Shown in pieces: positions 46,481 to 57,157 of a stretch of DNA of 64,000 nt (its first letter is position 1; each line of letters opens with the position of its first letter). The position numbers and the translations under genes are program-made. Below the pieces are notes generated by a model. The model was not told the origin of the DNA, searched no databases, and was given only the letters and a program-made list of their open reading frames with translations. This DNA is from an uncultured Bacteroidales bacterium (GTDB taxonomy: Bacteria; Bacteroidota; Bacteroidia; Bacteroidales; UBA932), in contig CAKUVD010000009.1 in NCBI GenBank assembly GCA_934695325.1, positions 62,001-126,000 on the forward strand. Direction: 5' to 3'.

Positions 46481-47293
46481 CTAGTCAATCTCCCCTTTCT
46501 CCCCAGGGTTGTTAGCCTTTATGATGCCTCTCTTGGAAGAGCGGATGAAATTCAGAATCGTAGTCTTCTCCTCAGAGTCAGGGAAGCCGGCCTCGACCTT
46601 GGCGCATCCGTCAGTGATGTTATATCCCTGGAAGTAGATGGTATCATAGATGTCCTTGATGTTCCTTACCACTTCAGCGGAGAATCCGCGTCTGCGGAGT
46701 CCTACTATGTTCACACCTGCATAGCAGATAGGGTCGCGTCCGCAGAGGACATAAGGAGGAATGTCCTTGTTTATCTTGGACATACCGCCAACCATTGCGT
46801 GGCAGCCCACCTTGGTGAACTGGTGAGCCTTTGCTCCGCCTCCGAGAATCGCCCAGTCGTCCACCTGAGTCTCTCCTGCTATGCCCACATAGCTTACGAG
46901 GATGCAGTGGTTTCCGACCACGCAGTCGTGAGCCACGTGAACGTATGACATCAGCAATGTATTGCTTCCGATCCTGGTGACACCCTTGCCGCTGGCTTTG
47001 GTTCCGCGGTTGATGGTCACACATTCACGTATTGTGACATTGTCACCGATTTCCACGTGAGTAATCTCTCCGTCGAATTTCAAGTCCTGCGGAACAGCGC
47101 CTACGACAGCCCCCGGATAGACTTCACAGTTCTTTCCCATCTTCACATAAGGGAATATGACAGCGTGAGGATAAATCTTGCAGCCGTCACCGATCTGTAC
47201 ATTGTCATCGACAAATGCGTATGGCCCGATTTCGATGTTGTCTCCGAGAATAGCCTTCGGGCTGACTGAAGCCAATGGATGAATCTTGTTCAT
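46481..47293 (-). CDS. lpxA: UDP-N-acetylglucosamine acyltransferase
   Basis: 270 residues. Left-handed beta-helix with hexapeptide repeats (ILGDNIEIGPYAFVDDNVQIG...), catalytic His in YVHVAHDCVVGNHC and a C-terminal helical domain. It adds the first 3-hydroxyacyl chain to UDP-GlcNAc in lipid A synthesis. It starts 7 bases after the lpxC stop. Confidence 0.94.
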   Translation of the reverse strand: MNKIHPLASVSPKAILGDNIEIGPYAFVDDNVQIGDGCKIYPHAVIFPYVKMGKNCEVYPGAVVGAVPQDLKFDGEITHVEIGDNVTIRECVTINRGTKASGKGVTRIGSNTLLMSYVHVAHDCVVGNHCILVSYVGIAGETQVDDWAILGGGAKAHQFTKVGCHAMVGGMSKINKDIPPYVLCGRDPICYAGVNIVGLRRRGFSAEVVRNIKDIYDTIYFQGYNITDGCAKVEAGFPDSEEKTTILNFIRSSKRGIIKANNPGEKGEID

Positions 47294-47300
47294 AACTTTC

Positions 47301-48212
47301 TTATTTTACTTTGGCCAGGAGCGCACGCACTGCCTTGGCTGTGTTTGTATTAATTGTATGACCAGGCTTGAATGCCGTAACCGCAGCATTCAGATATCCG
47401 CCTGCAAGTCTCATATCCCCTATCATATCGAGGAGCTTGTGCCTTCCGCACTCATTAGGGAAATGCAATTTCAGATTGCTGAGGTAACCGCTTTCGCTTA
47501 CTCCAAGCCTTGGCTGGTTGAACAGTTTCGCCATCCTGTCAAGCTGCTCGTCTGTCACAGGGTGTTCCACGATGACAATGGCGTTATCCACATCGCCACC
47601 TTTTACCAGGTTGTTCGCAAGAAGGAATTCCACCTCGTGGAAAAATACGAATGTACGGCAAGGACCAATCTCGTGCGCATAGTCCATAGACAGATCCCAG
47701 TTCGCTTCCTGTACTCCGAGCACGTGGGAATTAAAATCCGCGGTGATGTCGTATGACGGCTTGTCCGCAGGTGTCACCTTCACCCAAGAGCCTGTTTTCT
47801 CGTCCTTTATCTCCACTTCTTCAGGAATGTCGATGTACTTCCTCTCTGCCGACTGCTCTACCGTGTTTCCAGTAAAGGCGTTCACATAAGGGAGTGCGCT
47901 TCCGTCGAGAATAGGCACCTCTACATTGTCCAGTTCGACAATGGCATTGTCAATGCCCATTCCTGTCAATGCTGACATTATATGCTCTATCGTGGATATT
48001 GAAATCTCGCCTTCTGATATAGTAGTGCTTCTGGCGGTGCTGGACACGTTCTCTGCAAGTGCCTTTACATAGGCTTCGTCTCCTATGTCCTTTCGCAGAA
48101 AGACAATCCCGGTGTTCTCCGGTGCCGGCATAACGGTCATCTCCGCAATCCTTCCGGTGTGCAGGCCTTTGCCACTGAAATGGCAGGCGCTCTTAAGAGT
48201 ATACTGCTTCAT
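47301..48212 (-). CDS. lpxC: UDP-3-O-acyl-N-acetylglucosamine deacetylase LpxC (unfused)
   Basis: 303 residues, the length of stand-alone LpxC. Zinc ligands are present (His77 in STIEHIMSALTG, and His and Asp in GRHKLLDMIGD). It is the committed enzyme of lipid A synthesis. Many Bacteroidota carry LpxC fused to FabZ; here the reading frame ends at AVRALLAKVK with no FabZ domain and lpxA follows 7 bases later. A structured leader of about 100 bases precedes it. Confidence 0.93.
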   Translation of the reverse strand: MKQYTLKSACHFSGKGLHTGRIAEMTVMPAPENTGIVFLRKDIGDEAYVKALAENVSSTARSTTISEGEISISTIEHIMSALTGMGIDNAIVELDNVEVPILDGSALPYVNAFTGNTVEQSAERKYIDIPEEVEIKDEKTGSWVKVTPADKPSYDITADFNSHVLGVQEANWDLSMDYAHEIGPCRTFVFFHEVEFLLANNLVKGGDVDNAIVIVEHPVTDEQLDRMAKLFNQPRLGVSESGYLSNLKLHFPNECGRHKLLDMIGDMRLAGGYLNAAVTAFKPGHTINTNTAKAVRALLAKVK

Positions 48213-48327
48213 CTGTACAAATCATCTTCGCAGCCGTTCCTGTCAATGTCCGGCACGATGCCGGGGGCTGTATCCTCTGTTCAAAAGAGGCTATGGCTGC
48301 TTAATCATTAACTAATCTGCAAAGATA
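48213..48327 (-). promoter_or_regulatory. lpxC promoter and three-way-junction leader
   Basis: TATCTTTG (48320-48327, minus) starts the transcript near 48313. The leader closes with GCAGCC/GGCTGC (48295-48300 with 48230-48235) around two hairpins: CCTCT/AGAGG (48274-48290) and CCGGCA/TGCCGG (48250-48264). This could be a regulatory RNA for lipid A synthesis. Confidence 0.5.
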
Positions 48328-48464
48328 TGCAAAATTTGTCTACTTGCCAATACACTGCTCTTTTTGACCTATTTTTGACCTATTTTTGCGTACAAATGGA
48401 AAAGGTTCCGCACACGAAGATTACTCTTGCCTGTACGGAACCCTCTCTAAATCCATCTGGACTG

Positions 48465-49454
48465 CTATTCCTTGCCCTGCTGCCTGAACACTGCGTAGCT
48501 TCGCATATAGTTCTTTATAGGGATGGCCGGAGAACCGAGAAGAACCTGTCCAGGTTTCTTGATATTGCCTATCACTCCGGCCTGAGCCGCTATCGTAGTG
48601 TTGTCGGCGATTTCGATATGACCTGCTATTCCCACCTGCCCTGCGAGAATGCAGTTCTTTCCGATCTTAGCCGAACCTGCGATTCCACATTGAGCCGCCA
48701 TCACAGTATTGTCACCGATGATCACATTGTGGGCTATCTGGCAGAGGTTATCTATCTTCACGCCGTTTCCAATGACCGTGGACTCCATCTCGGACTTGTC
48801 GATAGTAGTTCCTGCACCTATCTCGACATTGTCTCCTATTATGACATTTCCGAGGTGCTCGATCTTCTCCCACGTGCCGTCAGGCTGCGGAGCGTTCCCG
48901 AAGCCGTCAGAGCCGATTACCGCATTGGAGTGTATGATGACATTGTTTCCGATCTTCATTCCCGGATAGATGCTCACGCCAGGATATATGATGCAATGCG
49001 AGCCGATGACGGTGTTGTCACCGATGTACACGTTCTCGTAGATCTTCGTATAATCCCCTATCACAGCGTGGTGGCCTACATACGAATGGCTCCCGAGATA
49101 TACTTTCTTGCCGAACTTGGTCGTAAGGAACCACGATGAGCGGAAGCCTCTATGACGGCGGTCGGTCCTCTTCTGCGTGGCCACGTACTTCAGGAGCTCG
49201 GCCACGGCCGTATAGGCGTTTTCCACACGAATCATCGTGCAAGACACTTTCTCCTTAGGCTCGAAAGTATTGTTCACCAAAAGGATGCTGGCCTTGCAGG
49301 TGTACACATAATGTTCATACTTAGGATTGGCGAAGAAACAGAGCTGTCCCTGTTTTCCGTGTTCTATCTTCGCAAAGGATGTAACCTTGACCTCAGGGTC
49401 GCCGTCCACAGTCCCCTTGAGGACTTTCGCCAACTGTTTGGCAGTAAATTCCAT
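48465..49454 (-). CDS. lpxD: UDP-3-O-acylglucosamine N-acyltransferase
   Basis: 329 residues with the LpxD N-domain ([22 protein letters not shown]) and a left-handed hexapeptide helix; the catalytic His lies in [12 protein letters not shown]. It adds the second acyl chain in lipid A synthesis. It is 252 bases upstream of lpxC, separated by the lpxC promoter, and follows infB by 48 bases. Confidence 0.93.
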   Translation of the reverse strand: MEFTAKQLAKVLKGTVDGDPEVKVTSFAKIEHGKQGQLCFFANPKYEHYVYTCKASILLVNNTFEPKEKVSCTMIRVENAYTAVAELLKYVATQKRTDRRHRGFRSSWFLTTKFGKKVYLGSHSYVGHHAVIGDYTKIYENVYIGDNTVIGSHCIIYPGVSIYPGMKIGNNVIIHSNAVIGSDGFGNAPQPDGTWEKIEHLGNVIIGDNVEIGAGTTIDKSEMESTVIGNGVKIDNLCQIAHNVIIGDNTVMAAQCGIAGSAKIGKNCILAGQVGIAGHIEIADNTTIAAQAGVIGNIKKPGQVLLGSPAIPIKNYMRSYAVFRQQGKE

Positions 49455-49502
49455 AGTCAGAGTCTTTTATTTCACTTTACTTTTCCTTCTCTCCGCAACC
49501 CG

Positions 49503-52500
49503 TTACAGGGTTCTCTTTATTTCCACTATCTGGAATGCCTCGATTACATCGCCAGGCTTGACATCATTGTACTTGTCGATACCGATACCGCACTCCATTC
49601 CTGTCATCACCTCCTTTGCATCGTCCTTGCCACGCTTCAGGGATGAAAGTTCACCGGTATAGACCACGATGCCGTCACGGATCAGGCGAACCTTGCTCTT
49701 TGCAGTCATCTTGCCGTCCTTGATGAGGCATCCGGCGATGGTACCCACCTTAGAGATATGGAATGTCTGCTTGACCTCGGCAGTAGCGGTGACCTCTTCT
49801 TTCTTCTCCGGCTCCAACATACCCTCGATACCATCTTTGACCTCGTTGATGGCATCATAGATGATGGAGTAGAGGCGTATCTCGATGCCCTCCTTCTCGG
49901 CGAGGTTTCTCGCGTCAGCTGAAGGACGCACCTGGAATCCGATGATGATCGCATCTGAAGCTGTAGCCAGCATAACATCAGACTCGGAGATCGCACCCAC
50001 TGACTTGTGGATGACATTGACACGCACCTCCTCGGTGGAGAGCTTGATCAATGAGTCAGACAGAGCCTCTACGGAACCGTCCACATCACCCTTCACGATG
50101 ATATTGAGTTCCTTGAAGTTTCCGATGGCGATACGGCGTCCGATTTCCTCAAGAGTCATATGCTTCTGAGTCTTGATACCCTGAATTCGGATGAGCTGCT
50201 CTCTCTTGTTGGCAATTGCCTTCGCCTCTTTCTCGTCGTTCATAATATTGAACTTGTCGCCAGCGCTAGGAGCGCCGTTGAGACCGAGGATGGATACCGG
50301 GGTAGAAGGACCAGCCTCTTCAACCTTCTGTCCGCGCTCATTGAACATAGCCTTCACTCGTCCGTAGTAGCAGCCGCTGAGCATCATATCTCCGGTGTGC
50401 ACCGTTCCATCCTGCACGAGTATAGTCGCAAGATACCCGCGTCCCTTGTCAAGCGAAGACTCTATCACGGTTCCCACGCCGAGTTTCTTAGGGTTCGCCT
50501 TCAGATCCATAAGATCCGTCTCAAGCAGGACCTTCTCCAGAAGCTTGTCCACATTGAGACCTTTCTTCGCAGAGATTTCCTGGCACTGGTACTTTCCGCC
50601 CCAGTCCTCGACCAATATATTCATCTGAGCCAGCTGCTGGCGAATCTTCTCAGGCTGAGCACCAGGCTTATCTATCTTGTTTATGGCGAATACCATAGGT
50701 ACGCCCGCAGCTTGTGCGTGGTTGATAGCCTCCACTGTCTGCGGCATCACGGCGTCGTCAGCCGCGATTATGATGATCGCAAGGTCAGTAAGCTGTGCTC
50801 CACGTGCACGCATCGCAGTAAACGCCTCGTGACCAGGAGTGTCGAGGAAAGTAATCCTCCTTCCGTCGTGAAGAACCACGTTATATGCACCGATATGCTG
50901 TGTGATGCCACCGGCCTCACCGGCAATCACATTCGTCTGCCTGATATAGTCGAGGAGAGATGTCTTACCGTGATCGACGTGTCCCATCACAGTGATGATA
51001 GGCGGCCTGGTCACAAGATCAGCCTCGTTCTCCGGCTCGTCAGTATCCTGATTTATCTCATTCTGGATATCAGCCGTGACGAACTCTACCTTGTATCCGA
51101 ATTCCTCTGCGACAAGGACAAGCGCCTCCGCATCAAGCCTCTGGTTGATGGACACCATAAGACCCAGGCTGAAGCAAGCCTCTATGACCTTGTTCACAGG
51201 AGTATTGTTCATAAGGGTCGCCAAGTCATTGACCGTCACGAACTCCGTGACCTTGAGGATCTTCTTCTCCGCAGCCTCCTGAGCCATCTCCTCCTGGAGT
51301 TTCTGGGAAGCGAGCTCCCTCTTCTCCTTTCTGTGCTTTGCTCCGAAGTTGTTCTTGGATTTGCTGTCGTTCATCCTCGCATAGGTCTCCTTGACCTGCT
51401 TCTGGATTTCCTTCTGCATCTCCTCCTGCTCGGCCTCGGTCATAGCCGGTTTGAAACGGTCGTTGTTACGATCCTTGCGGCGGTTCTTGCCTCCGCCCTG
51501 CTGGCCGTTTCCATTGCCGTTCTGCCGGAAGTCCTTCTTTCCGTTCTGGCCGCTGTTTCCATTGCCGCCGTTTCCGTTATTGTTTCCGCCTTGACGGTTC
51601 TTCTTTCCGCCATCCTTGCGACTGTCGTCATTGTCAATCTTGTTCACATCGACCTTCTGACTGCCACCTTTGGCGATTCTCTCACGCTTCTTGTTCTTCT
51701 TGCCTGTCTCGAACTGCGAAAGATCCACCTTGCCGACAATCTTGAGGCCGCCAGTGCTTGCCGGGGTCTCTTCCTCATCTGTGCTGGAGGCGGCTTTCTG
51801 GAGCTTGTGCTCCGCCTTGAGCTTAGCCTTGTCAGCCTTCGGATTGAACTCCTTCACGGTACGATCGCTCTTCTTTATATCGGATTTCTTCACCTGGTTT
51901 TCAAGAGCCGGCTCCGAAGGGGTTTGAACGGAAGGCTCTTCAGGTTTCTTTTCCGCTTCGGCCACGACAGCAGGCTTTTCCTCCTGCACTGCCGGTTTCT
52001 CAGATTCCGGCGCAGTAGCCTCTGCCACAGGCTCTTTCTCAGGCTGAGGCTCAGGCATAGGAGCGGTCTCCGGTTCTTTCACTTCGGTGCGCTCAGGCTC
52101 GGCCGGCTTTTCAGGCTCCGCCGGTGCCGGAGCCACAGGAATTTCCGCAGGCTTCACCTCCGGTTCCGTGACTTTCTCGGGTTCAGTTCCCTCCTTGCTC
52201 TCCTTGCCGAATGACGCACCGGCATTGCCTCTGATGATCACAGTGCCGCTGCCGGTCTGGTCCTCGTCTTCTTCATCTTTTTTCTTGGAACTCTTCTCGA
52301 TTATTTCCTTCATCTTTATCTGGACATTCTCCGATTCCTGCGCCGCCTTGGCATCCCCGCCGAACGCCTTCTCGAGTTCAGGAATGAACTCGTCAGACAC
52401 CTTCAGGTTAGGATTGACCTCGACATTCGCCCCTTTCTTGTTCAGAAATTCGACGAGCGTCTGAAGCCCGACGTTAAATCGCGTGACCAGTTTGTTAAGT

Positions 52501-52514
52501 CTGATTTCTCCCAT
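49503..52514 (-). CDS. infB: Translation initiation factor IF-2
   Basis: 1003 residues. A variable N-part rich in Glu/Pro/Ala (about 60-250) and Gly/Asn (about 285-340) leads the GTPase domain ([31 protein letters not shown]). The domains II-IV follow to the end. IF-2 places initiator tRNA on the ribosome; the initiator tRNA gene is elsewhere in the window. Part of the rimP-nusA-infB order typical of bacteria. Confidence 0.95.
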   Translation of the reverse strand: MGEIRLNKLVTRFNVGLQTLVEFLNKKGANVEVNPNLKVSDEFIPELEKAFGGDAKAAQESENVQIKMKEIIEKSSKKKDEEDEDQTGSGTVIIRGNAGASFGKESKEGTEPEKVTEPEVKPAEIPVAPAPAEPEKPAEPERTEVKEPETAPMPEPQPEKEPVAEATAPESEKPAVQEEKPAVVAEAEKKPEEPSVQTPSEPALENQVKKSDIKKSDRTVKEFNPKADKAKLKAEHKLQKAASSTDEEETPASTGGLKIVGKVDLSQFETGKKNKKRERIAKGGSQKVDVNKIDNDDSRKDGGKKNRQGGNNNGNGGNGNSGQNGKKDFRQNGNGNGQQGGGKNRRKDRNNDRFKPAMTEAEQEEMQKEIQKQVKETYARMNDSKSKNNFGAKHRKEKRELASQKLQEEMAQEAAEKKILKVTEFVTVNDLATLMNNTPVNKVIEACFSLGLMVSINQRLDAEALVLVAEEFGYKVEFVTADIQNEINQDTDEPENEADLVTRPPIITVMGHVDHGKTSLLDYIRQTNVIAGEAGGITQHIGAYNVVLHDGRRITFLDTPGHEAFTAMRARGAQLTDLAIIIIAADDAVMPQTVEAINHAQAAGVPMVFAINKIDKPGAQPEKIRQQLAQMNILVEDWGGKYQCQEISAKKGLNVDKLLEKVLLETDLMDLKANPKKLGVGTVIESSLDKGRGYLATILVQDGTVHTGDMMLSGCYYGRVKAMFNERGQKVEEAGPSTPVSILGLNGAPSAGDKFNIMNDEKEAKAIANKREQLIRIQGIKTQKHMTLEEIGRRIAIGNFKELNIIVKGDVDGSVEALSDSLIKLSTEEVRVNVIHKSVGAISESDVMLATASDAIIIGFQVRPSADARNLAEKEGIEIRLYSIIYDAINEVKDGIEGMLEPEKKEEVTATAEVKQTFHISKVGTIAGCLIKDGKMTAKSKVRLIRDGIVVYTGELSSLKRGKDDAKEVMTGMECGIGIDKYNDVKPGDVIEAFQIVEIKRTL

Positions 52515-52534
52515 ATAAACCCCTTTAATTTTGA

Positions 52535-53803
52535 TTATTCTTCTTCAAATTCAGCGCGGAGAATGTTCATTACGTCCTCCACAGTCTCGTCCTCGAGATC
52601 AGCTCGTTTTGCTATGTCAGCAGGATCAAGCGCCAGCACACTCTTGGCCGTGTCGCACCCTATCGACTGGAGTCTTTCGATCACCCACGGATCGATTTCA
52701 TTGCTGAACTCGCTCAGGAGCACATCCTCATCGTCTCCCTCCTCTTCGCCGTCTTCCTTAGGCATCTCTCTCCAGACTTCGATTTCGCGTCCGACGAGCA
52801 TACTTGCGAGCTTGATGTTGCAGCCGCCCTTTCCGATACCTTTCTTCACCTCGTCAGGCAGCATGAACACCTTGATCTTGTCGGTCTCGTTCTCTCCCAT
52901 ATCAATAGATGAAATCTTCGCGGGGTTGAGCGCTCTCTGGATGAGAAGCTGCGTGTTGCTTGTCCACTGCAATACGTCAATGTTCTCGTTCCTCAGCTCT
53001 CTGACGATGCCGATGATACGCGCTCCCTTCACGCCGATGCAGGCTCCGATAGGATCAATCCTGTCGTCATAAGACTCGACTGCGACCTTCGCCCTCTCGC
53101 CCGGAATACGGACAACTTTCTTGATGGTGATGAGACCGTCATAGATCTCCGGAACTTCCTGTTCAAAGAGTTTCTTCAGGAACTCGTCCGAAGTCCTGGA
53201 AAGGACAATGTAAGGAGTGGTGTTGTTCTTCATCTCCACGCTCTTGATTATGGCGCGGACGGTGTCGTTCTTCTTGAAGTGCTCTCCCGGAATCTGCTCA
53301 CTCTTAGGGAGCCTGAGCTCGTTGCCGTCCTCATCGAGGATAAGAACCTCCTTCGACCAGGTCTGATATACCTCTCCGGTGAAGATCTCACCGATCTTGT
53401 CGGTATATTTATTATAGAGGTTCGCCTTCTCGATATCCATAATCCTTCCCTGGAGATTCTGGCGGATATTGAGGATTCCTCGTCTTCCGAAATCCTTCAG
53501 CTCCACCTTCCTGGTGAACGTTTCGCCAAGCTCATAGTCGTCTCCGTTCCGGTTCACTTCAGCAAGCGATATCTGAGTGTTCGGGTTCTCGACGTTCTCT
53601 ACCACCTCCAAGTTCTGGTAGATCTCGCAGTCACCCTTATCGACATTGATTATGACGTCGAAATTGTCAGCCGAGCCGAATGTCTTGGCGAGCTGCGTCA
53701 TAAAGACATCCTTCAGCACACCCATCATCACCGGACGGTCAATGTGTTTTTCGTCCTTGAAGAGCGCAAACGCAGTCTTGAGGTCGATTTTTTCTGCTTC
53801 CAT
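52535..53803 (-). CDS. nusA: Transcription termination/antitermination factor NusA
   Basis: 422 residues. N-terminal domain (about 1-130), S1 ([19 protein letters not shown]), two KH domains ([24 protein letters not shown] and [21 protein letters not shown]) and a short acidic C-terminus with a helix-hairpin-like [23 protein letters not shown]. It modulates pausing and termination. It starts 63 bases after rimP and ends 20 bases before infB. Confidence 0.94.
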   Translation of the reverse strand: MEAEKIDLKTAFALFKDEKHIDRPVMMGVLKDVFMTQLAKTFGSADNFDVIINVDKGDCEIYQNLEVVENVENPNTQISLAEVNRNGDDYELGETFTRKVELKDFGRRGILNIRQNLQGRIMDIEKANLYNKYTDKIGEIFTGEVYQTWSKEVLILDEDGNELRLPKSEQIPGEHFKKNDTVRAIIKSVEMKNNTTPYIVLSRTSDEFLKKLFEQEVPEIYDGLITIKKVVRIPGERAKVAVESYDDRIDPIGACIGVKGARIIGIVRELRNENIDVLQWTSNTQLLIQRALNPAKISSIDMGENETDKIKVFMLPDEVKKGIGKGGCNIKLASMLVGREIEVWREMPKEDGEEEGDDEDVLLSEFSNEIDPWVIERLQSIGCDTAKSVLALDPADIAKRADLEDETVEDVMNILRAEFEEE

Positions 53804-53866
53804 ATATTCGTTATTTTTTTGTTTTGTTATCTGTATCAGCGCACATAGGACGCACGGCAGGTAATT

Positions 53867-54334
53867 CTACTCGAAGTCAATGTGCGGGGTCACCGTGTTC
53901 ACGTCAGAATATGCGAAACGATCCTCGTGCGACACCATCTCTTTCTTTTTCTTTCCCGGAACGGTCTCCTTCGCCTCGTATGCGAGAGCGAAGCCATCCT
54001 CGTCGGCCCCAGTCAGTTTCCCGGTCAGCTTTCTTCCGTCACGGGTCTTCACTTCCACCATCGTCCCTACGGCCTTGATATATTGCCTGAGAATCTTGAA
54101 CGGTTGGTCGAGTCCAGCGGAAGTCACTGTCAATGAGTAATCTTCCTTGTCCTGGTCGAATGTCGCGACGAAAGCGTTGTTCACCGCCACGCAATCATCC
54201 ATATCGACAGTTCCGTCCTCGGATTCAATGGCTATTACAATGTCGTTGTCCGCACTCACGGTAACATCAGTGATGAAGCACCCCCGCTCCGCCACCGGCT
54301 TTTCCATTTCTTTATATATCAATGCTTTCTCCAT
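53867..54334 (-). CDS. rimP: Ribosome maturation factor RimP
   Basis: About 155 residues from MEKALIYKEMEKPVAERGCF at 54334; the longer 22-residue start is rejected on spacing to the TATCTTTG box (54459-54466), which would give a 120-base leader. The family motifs are FITDVTVSADNDIVIAIES, SLTVTSAGLDQPF and the SH3-like end with VEVKTRDGRKLTGKLTGAD. It helps assemble the 30S subunit. First gene of the nusA-infB set. Confidence 0.85.
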   Translation of the reverse strand: MEKALIYKEMEKPVAERGCFITDVTVSADNDIVIAIESEDGTVDMDDCVAVNNAFVATFDQDKEDYSLTVTSAGLDQPFKILRQYIKAVGTMVEVKTRDGRKLTGKLTGADEDGFALAYEAKETVPGKKKKEMVSHEDRFAYSDVNTVTPHIDFE

Positions 54335-54458
54335 ATTCCAGCATATCTTTTCCTTACACTCTCCAACGCAGGCTTCCACAGCGTCAGTCCACCTGCACAT
54401 AAGCCTGCGCTATAAAAAAGATAGGAGACGCGCCCGTCCCCTATCTCAACTCACTCTG

Positions 54459-54466
54459 CAAAGATA
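54459..54466 (-). promoter_or_regulatory. -7 box of the rimP-nusA-infB operon
   Basis: TATCTTTG on the minus strand; the gap 54335-54540 otherwise shows no gene. Confidence 0.55.
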
Positions 54467-54540
54467 AGCATATTTTCCGTAAATGAAAAATCCAGCCTGT
54501 TTTCTTTCCTTTTCTTAACGATGCCACAATGAAGCCGCAT

Positions 54541-55854
54541 TTATTTGCGAAGAAAACGGCTGACGTTTTCCGTCAGGACATCCGGGCGGTCGTCCGGGCC
54601 TTCGACAGTGAAGGACACGTTTTTCAGAGTCACCGTACCCACGTTGCGGAAATAGGCTCCGTATGACGGGAAATACGGCCATTGGTTCTTCGGCATTGAC
54701 AGGATCTTCTTCTCCAACCCCGGCTCCGGAATACCGACAAATGAGAAAGAGGAATTGGAGATATCGACATTGTCAATGACGGCATATTCCCAGCTCTTTA
54801 CTGAAAATGCCATACGCCAGCAGTGCTCAGCCCTGTAGCCGTCAATAGAGACGTCGGAGCAGTGCTGACCATCCAGCAGCGTGAGAGAGAACGGAGACAG
54901 GACACTGTCAGCCGAGCAGTCCTTGACTCTGATGCCGGAAAGGTCGCCAGAGGCCTCTCCCCACGCACCCGGCTCAATGTTGATGGCGAAAAGCATATTC
55001 CCGCCCCTGTCAGAGCTAGTCCTGTGCGGAAATCTGCCAGGCCCCTTGAAAGTGCAGCCCTTGACCAGGAAATCTTCGGACGGCATTATCATACGGATTC
55101 CGTTGCACGAAGAATTCAGCCTGCAGTCCTCTATGACAAAGTCTTTCCACCACCCGCCGGCAATGCAGTCATCTCCGGTGGCAAGATCGCAGTCTGATAT
55201 CCGTATGTCACGTCCTCCACGGATATGGATGCCGTCCCATCCCTGCGTGATCGTCAGCCCGCTGAACCGGCAATGCTCAAGTTCATAACCCAAAATGGCA
55301 TAATTGGAGGCTCGGTCAATGCTGATGCCCGATATCTCGAAACCGTCAGTCTCCGCCACCAGGATGGTATGAGGGCCGCGCATCCCTTCCTCACCAAAGG
55401 CATTGACGATATGCCCGCCATCGATTCTGCCGCATCCGGTTATCTTGGCGCCGTCGGCATTGCAGGCGATTATGAAAGCCTGCGTCCAGACCGTATCGGA
55501 GGCACAGTTCTGATTTCTCGTCCCGACTCCACTATCATAACGAGACAGATTCTCGCCAGGCACATAGTGCCCGTATGAGGACAATGCAGGACTTGCGACA
55601 AGCTCTGCGCCTTCAGTCAGTTCCAGCGCAACTCCAGGTTTCATATATATGGTGCCGCTAAGAAATCTGCCGGCAGGTATGACTACCGTGCCGCCGCCTC
55701 TGCGGCAGCAGCTGTCCAAAGCGGCATTTATAACTTCAGCATTGTCAATGATGCCGTCACCGACGGCACCCATATCTGTAATTTTCAATGTATTGGAATG
55801 CGAGCAGCCCACAGCCGCCATCAGCATCGCCATAATTAGTCCTGTCTTCTTCAT
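54541..55854 (-). CDS. GH28-like right-handed beta-helix lipoprotein
   Basis: About 437 residues from MKKTGLIMAML; lipobox Cys near residue 17. The ITDMGAVGDGIIDNAEVINAAL opening, RIDGGHI and ATGDDCIAG match GH28 pectin-lyase-fold hydrolases. The catalytic motif set is incomplete: the NTD box and the GHG box are not in the usual form (the position reads SCNGIRM), so it may act on an unusual substrate or only bind. It follows the GH130 gene by 86 bases. TATATTTG at 55860-55867 lies so close to the ATG that a separate transcript would have almost no leader. Confidence 0.7.
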   Translation of the reverse strand: MKKTGLIMAMLMAAVGCSHSNTLKITDMGAVGDGIIDNAEVINAALDSCCRRGGGTVVIPAGRFLSGTIYMKPGVALELTEGAELVASPALSSYGHYVPGENLSRYDSGVGTRNQNCASDTVWTQAFIIACNADGAKITGCGRIDGGHIVNAFGEEGMRGPHTILVAETDGFEISGISIDRASNYAILGYELEHCRFSGLTITQGWDGIHIRGGRDIRISDCDLATGDDCIAGGWWKDFVIEDCRLNSSCNGIRMIMPSEDFLVKGCTFKGPGRFPHRTSSDRGGNMLFAINIEPGAWGEASGDLSGIRVKDCSADSVLSPFSLTLLDGQHCSDVSIDGYRAEHCWRMAFSVKSWEYAVIDNVDISNSSFSFVGIPEPGLEKKILSMPKNQWPYFPSYGAYFRNVGTVTLKNVSFTVEGPDDRPDVLTENVSRFLRK

Positions 55855-55940
55855 ATCCACAAATATAGTCAAAATTCATGAAAAAGGGGCCGGCGGAAAA
55901 ATTTCCGTCAGCCCCAACCTCACACTACAAATAACCGTAT

Positions 55941-57113
55941 CTAATCACCTTTGCCCGAGCGGGCGGCAGGATCATATACAGCCACACTAACTTTAGAATC
56001 AGCACAGCCATAGTACAGGAACCATCTGTCATTATGATAGACCAGGCCCTCTATGAAAACAGTGCCGGAGACAAACTGGCCGCTCTTCTCGAAATCCGTC
56101 TCCGGACGCAGGAAAGGCTTGTCCAGCCTGTCCAGAAGACGCAGAGGTTCAGCGCCGCTGAACAACATCTGGCCTGCAGAGTATGTATTGAGCGGGTAAC
56201 TGCTGTCTGCTTCATCTTCAGTAACGGCGTTCTTGCCGTTATAGAACAATATGATGCCGTCCTTCGTCTCCACGGCTGGAGGCCCGCATTCCGTAAGGCT
56301 GCTGTCAAAATAACCTTTACGAGGCTTAGCCAGATAAAGGAGGCTTCCGGATGAGTCCAACACAGGAGTCCAATGGACAAGATCGTCCGACGTCGCAGCG
56401 CAAACCCACAGCTCTCCCCAGTACATAAGATACTGGAGTCTGCCGCAGACATTGACTTTCGCAGCGACAAGCCTGCCGTCTTCCAGGCGGGTCACGATAC
56501 TGCCGGACTTGCAGGCAAAATCATTGAACCGCCCTCCGCAGGCATCCAAAAATGCCGGGCCGCGATGCGTCCAATGCCTCAGATCCGAGGACGTGGCTAT
56601 GGAAAGGCGCGGTGTATCGTTGTTCCAGGCCGTATATGTCATCACATACACAGTAACGCCGTCAATCTCAGCCTCCACAATCCGCGGATCCTCACATCCG
56701 CCCTTCCACTCATACTTCCGTGAAATCTCCGACTCATCAGGGAACATTACCGGTTCTGGACTGCGCCAGTCAATCGTCACACCGTCAGCGCTTTCCACAT
56801 ACCCAAGACGTGAAGTGCGCCCGCCTATTCCAGCCGAAGGATCATCTTCCGCACGATACAGGATACATATCTTCCCGTCCTTTTCCACAGCACCCGGGTT
56901 GAATGTGTCGGCACATTCCCATCTCACGTGCTTCTGCCGCATCGGGCAGAAGTACGTGGAGACGGTGTCCGGCTCAATCATAGGATTGACGCCTTCCGGA
57001 CGTATGAAATCTCCAAACGCCCATCCCGGCAATCCATCGCCTGCACACGCACACAATGCCGACAGAGCAAAAAGCATAACGGCCGCCGCAGATATATGAT
57101 TTCTCCGTATCAT
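55941..57113 (-). CDS. GH130-family glycosidase/phosphorylase lipoprotein
   Basis: 390 residues with a lipobox (ALSALCAC). Five-bladed propeller motifs of GH130 are visible: FNPGAVEKDGKICILYRAED, RLGYVESADG, GGCEDPRIV (the conserved acid region), VMTYTAWNN and the ECGPPAVETKDGIILFYNG strand. GH130 enzymes phosphorolyse or hydrolyse beta-mannosides; in N-glycan loci of Bacteroides they process Man-GlcNAc or related cores. Whether this one is a phosphorylase or a hydrolase cannot be decided by eye. Confidence 0.82.
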   Translation of the reverse strand: MIRRNHISAAAVMLFALSALCACAGDGLPGWAFGDFIRPEGVNPMIEPDTVSTYFCPMRQKHVRWECADTFNPGAVEKDGKICILYRAEDDPSAGIGGRTSRLGYVESADGVTIDWRSPEPVMFPDESEISRKYEWKGGCEDPRIVEAEIDGVTVYVMTYTAWNNDTPRLSIATSSDLRHWTHRGPAFLDACGGRFNDFACKSGSIVTRLEDGRLVAAKVNVCGRLQYLMYWGELWVCAATSDDLVHWTPVLDSSGSLLYLAKPRKGYFDSSLTECGPPAVETKDGIILFYNGKNAVTEDEADSSYPLNTYSAGQMLFSGAEPLRLLDRLDKPFLRPETDFEKSGQFVSGTVFIEGLVYHNDRWFLYYGCADSKVSVAVYDPAARSGKGD

Positions 57114-57157
57114 TTTCTCTTTTTAGAAACTATTGCGACATCACATCAACAAGTAAA

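Noticed and set aside
50160-52214. Long open frame of 684 residues on the plus strand
   Set aside because: It is antisense to infB, whose IF-2 domains are clear. Its Leu/Arg-rich text is the complement of the Glu/Lys-rich IF-2 N-part, and it shows no family motif.
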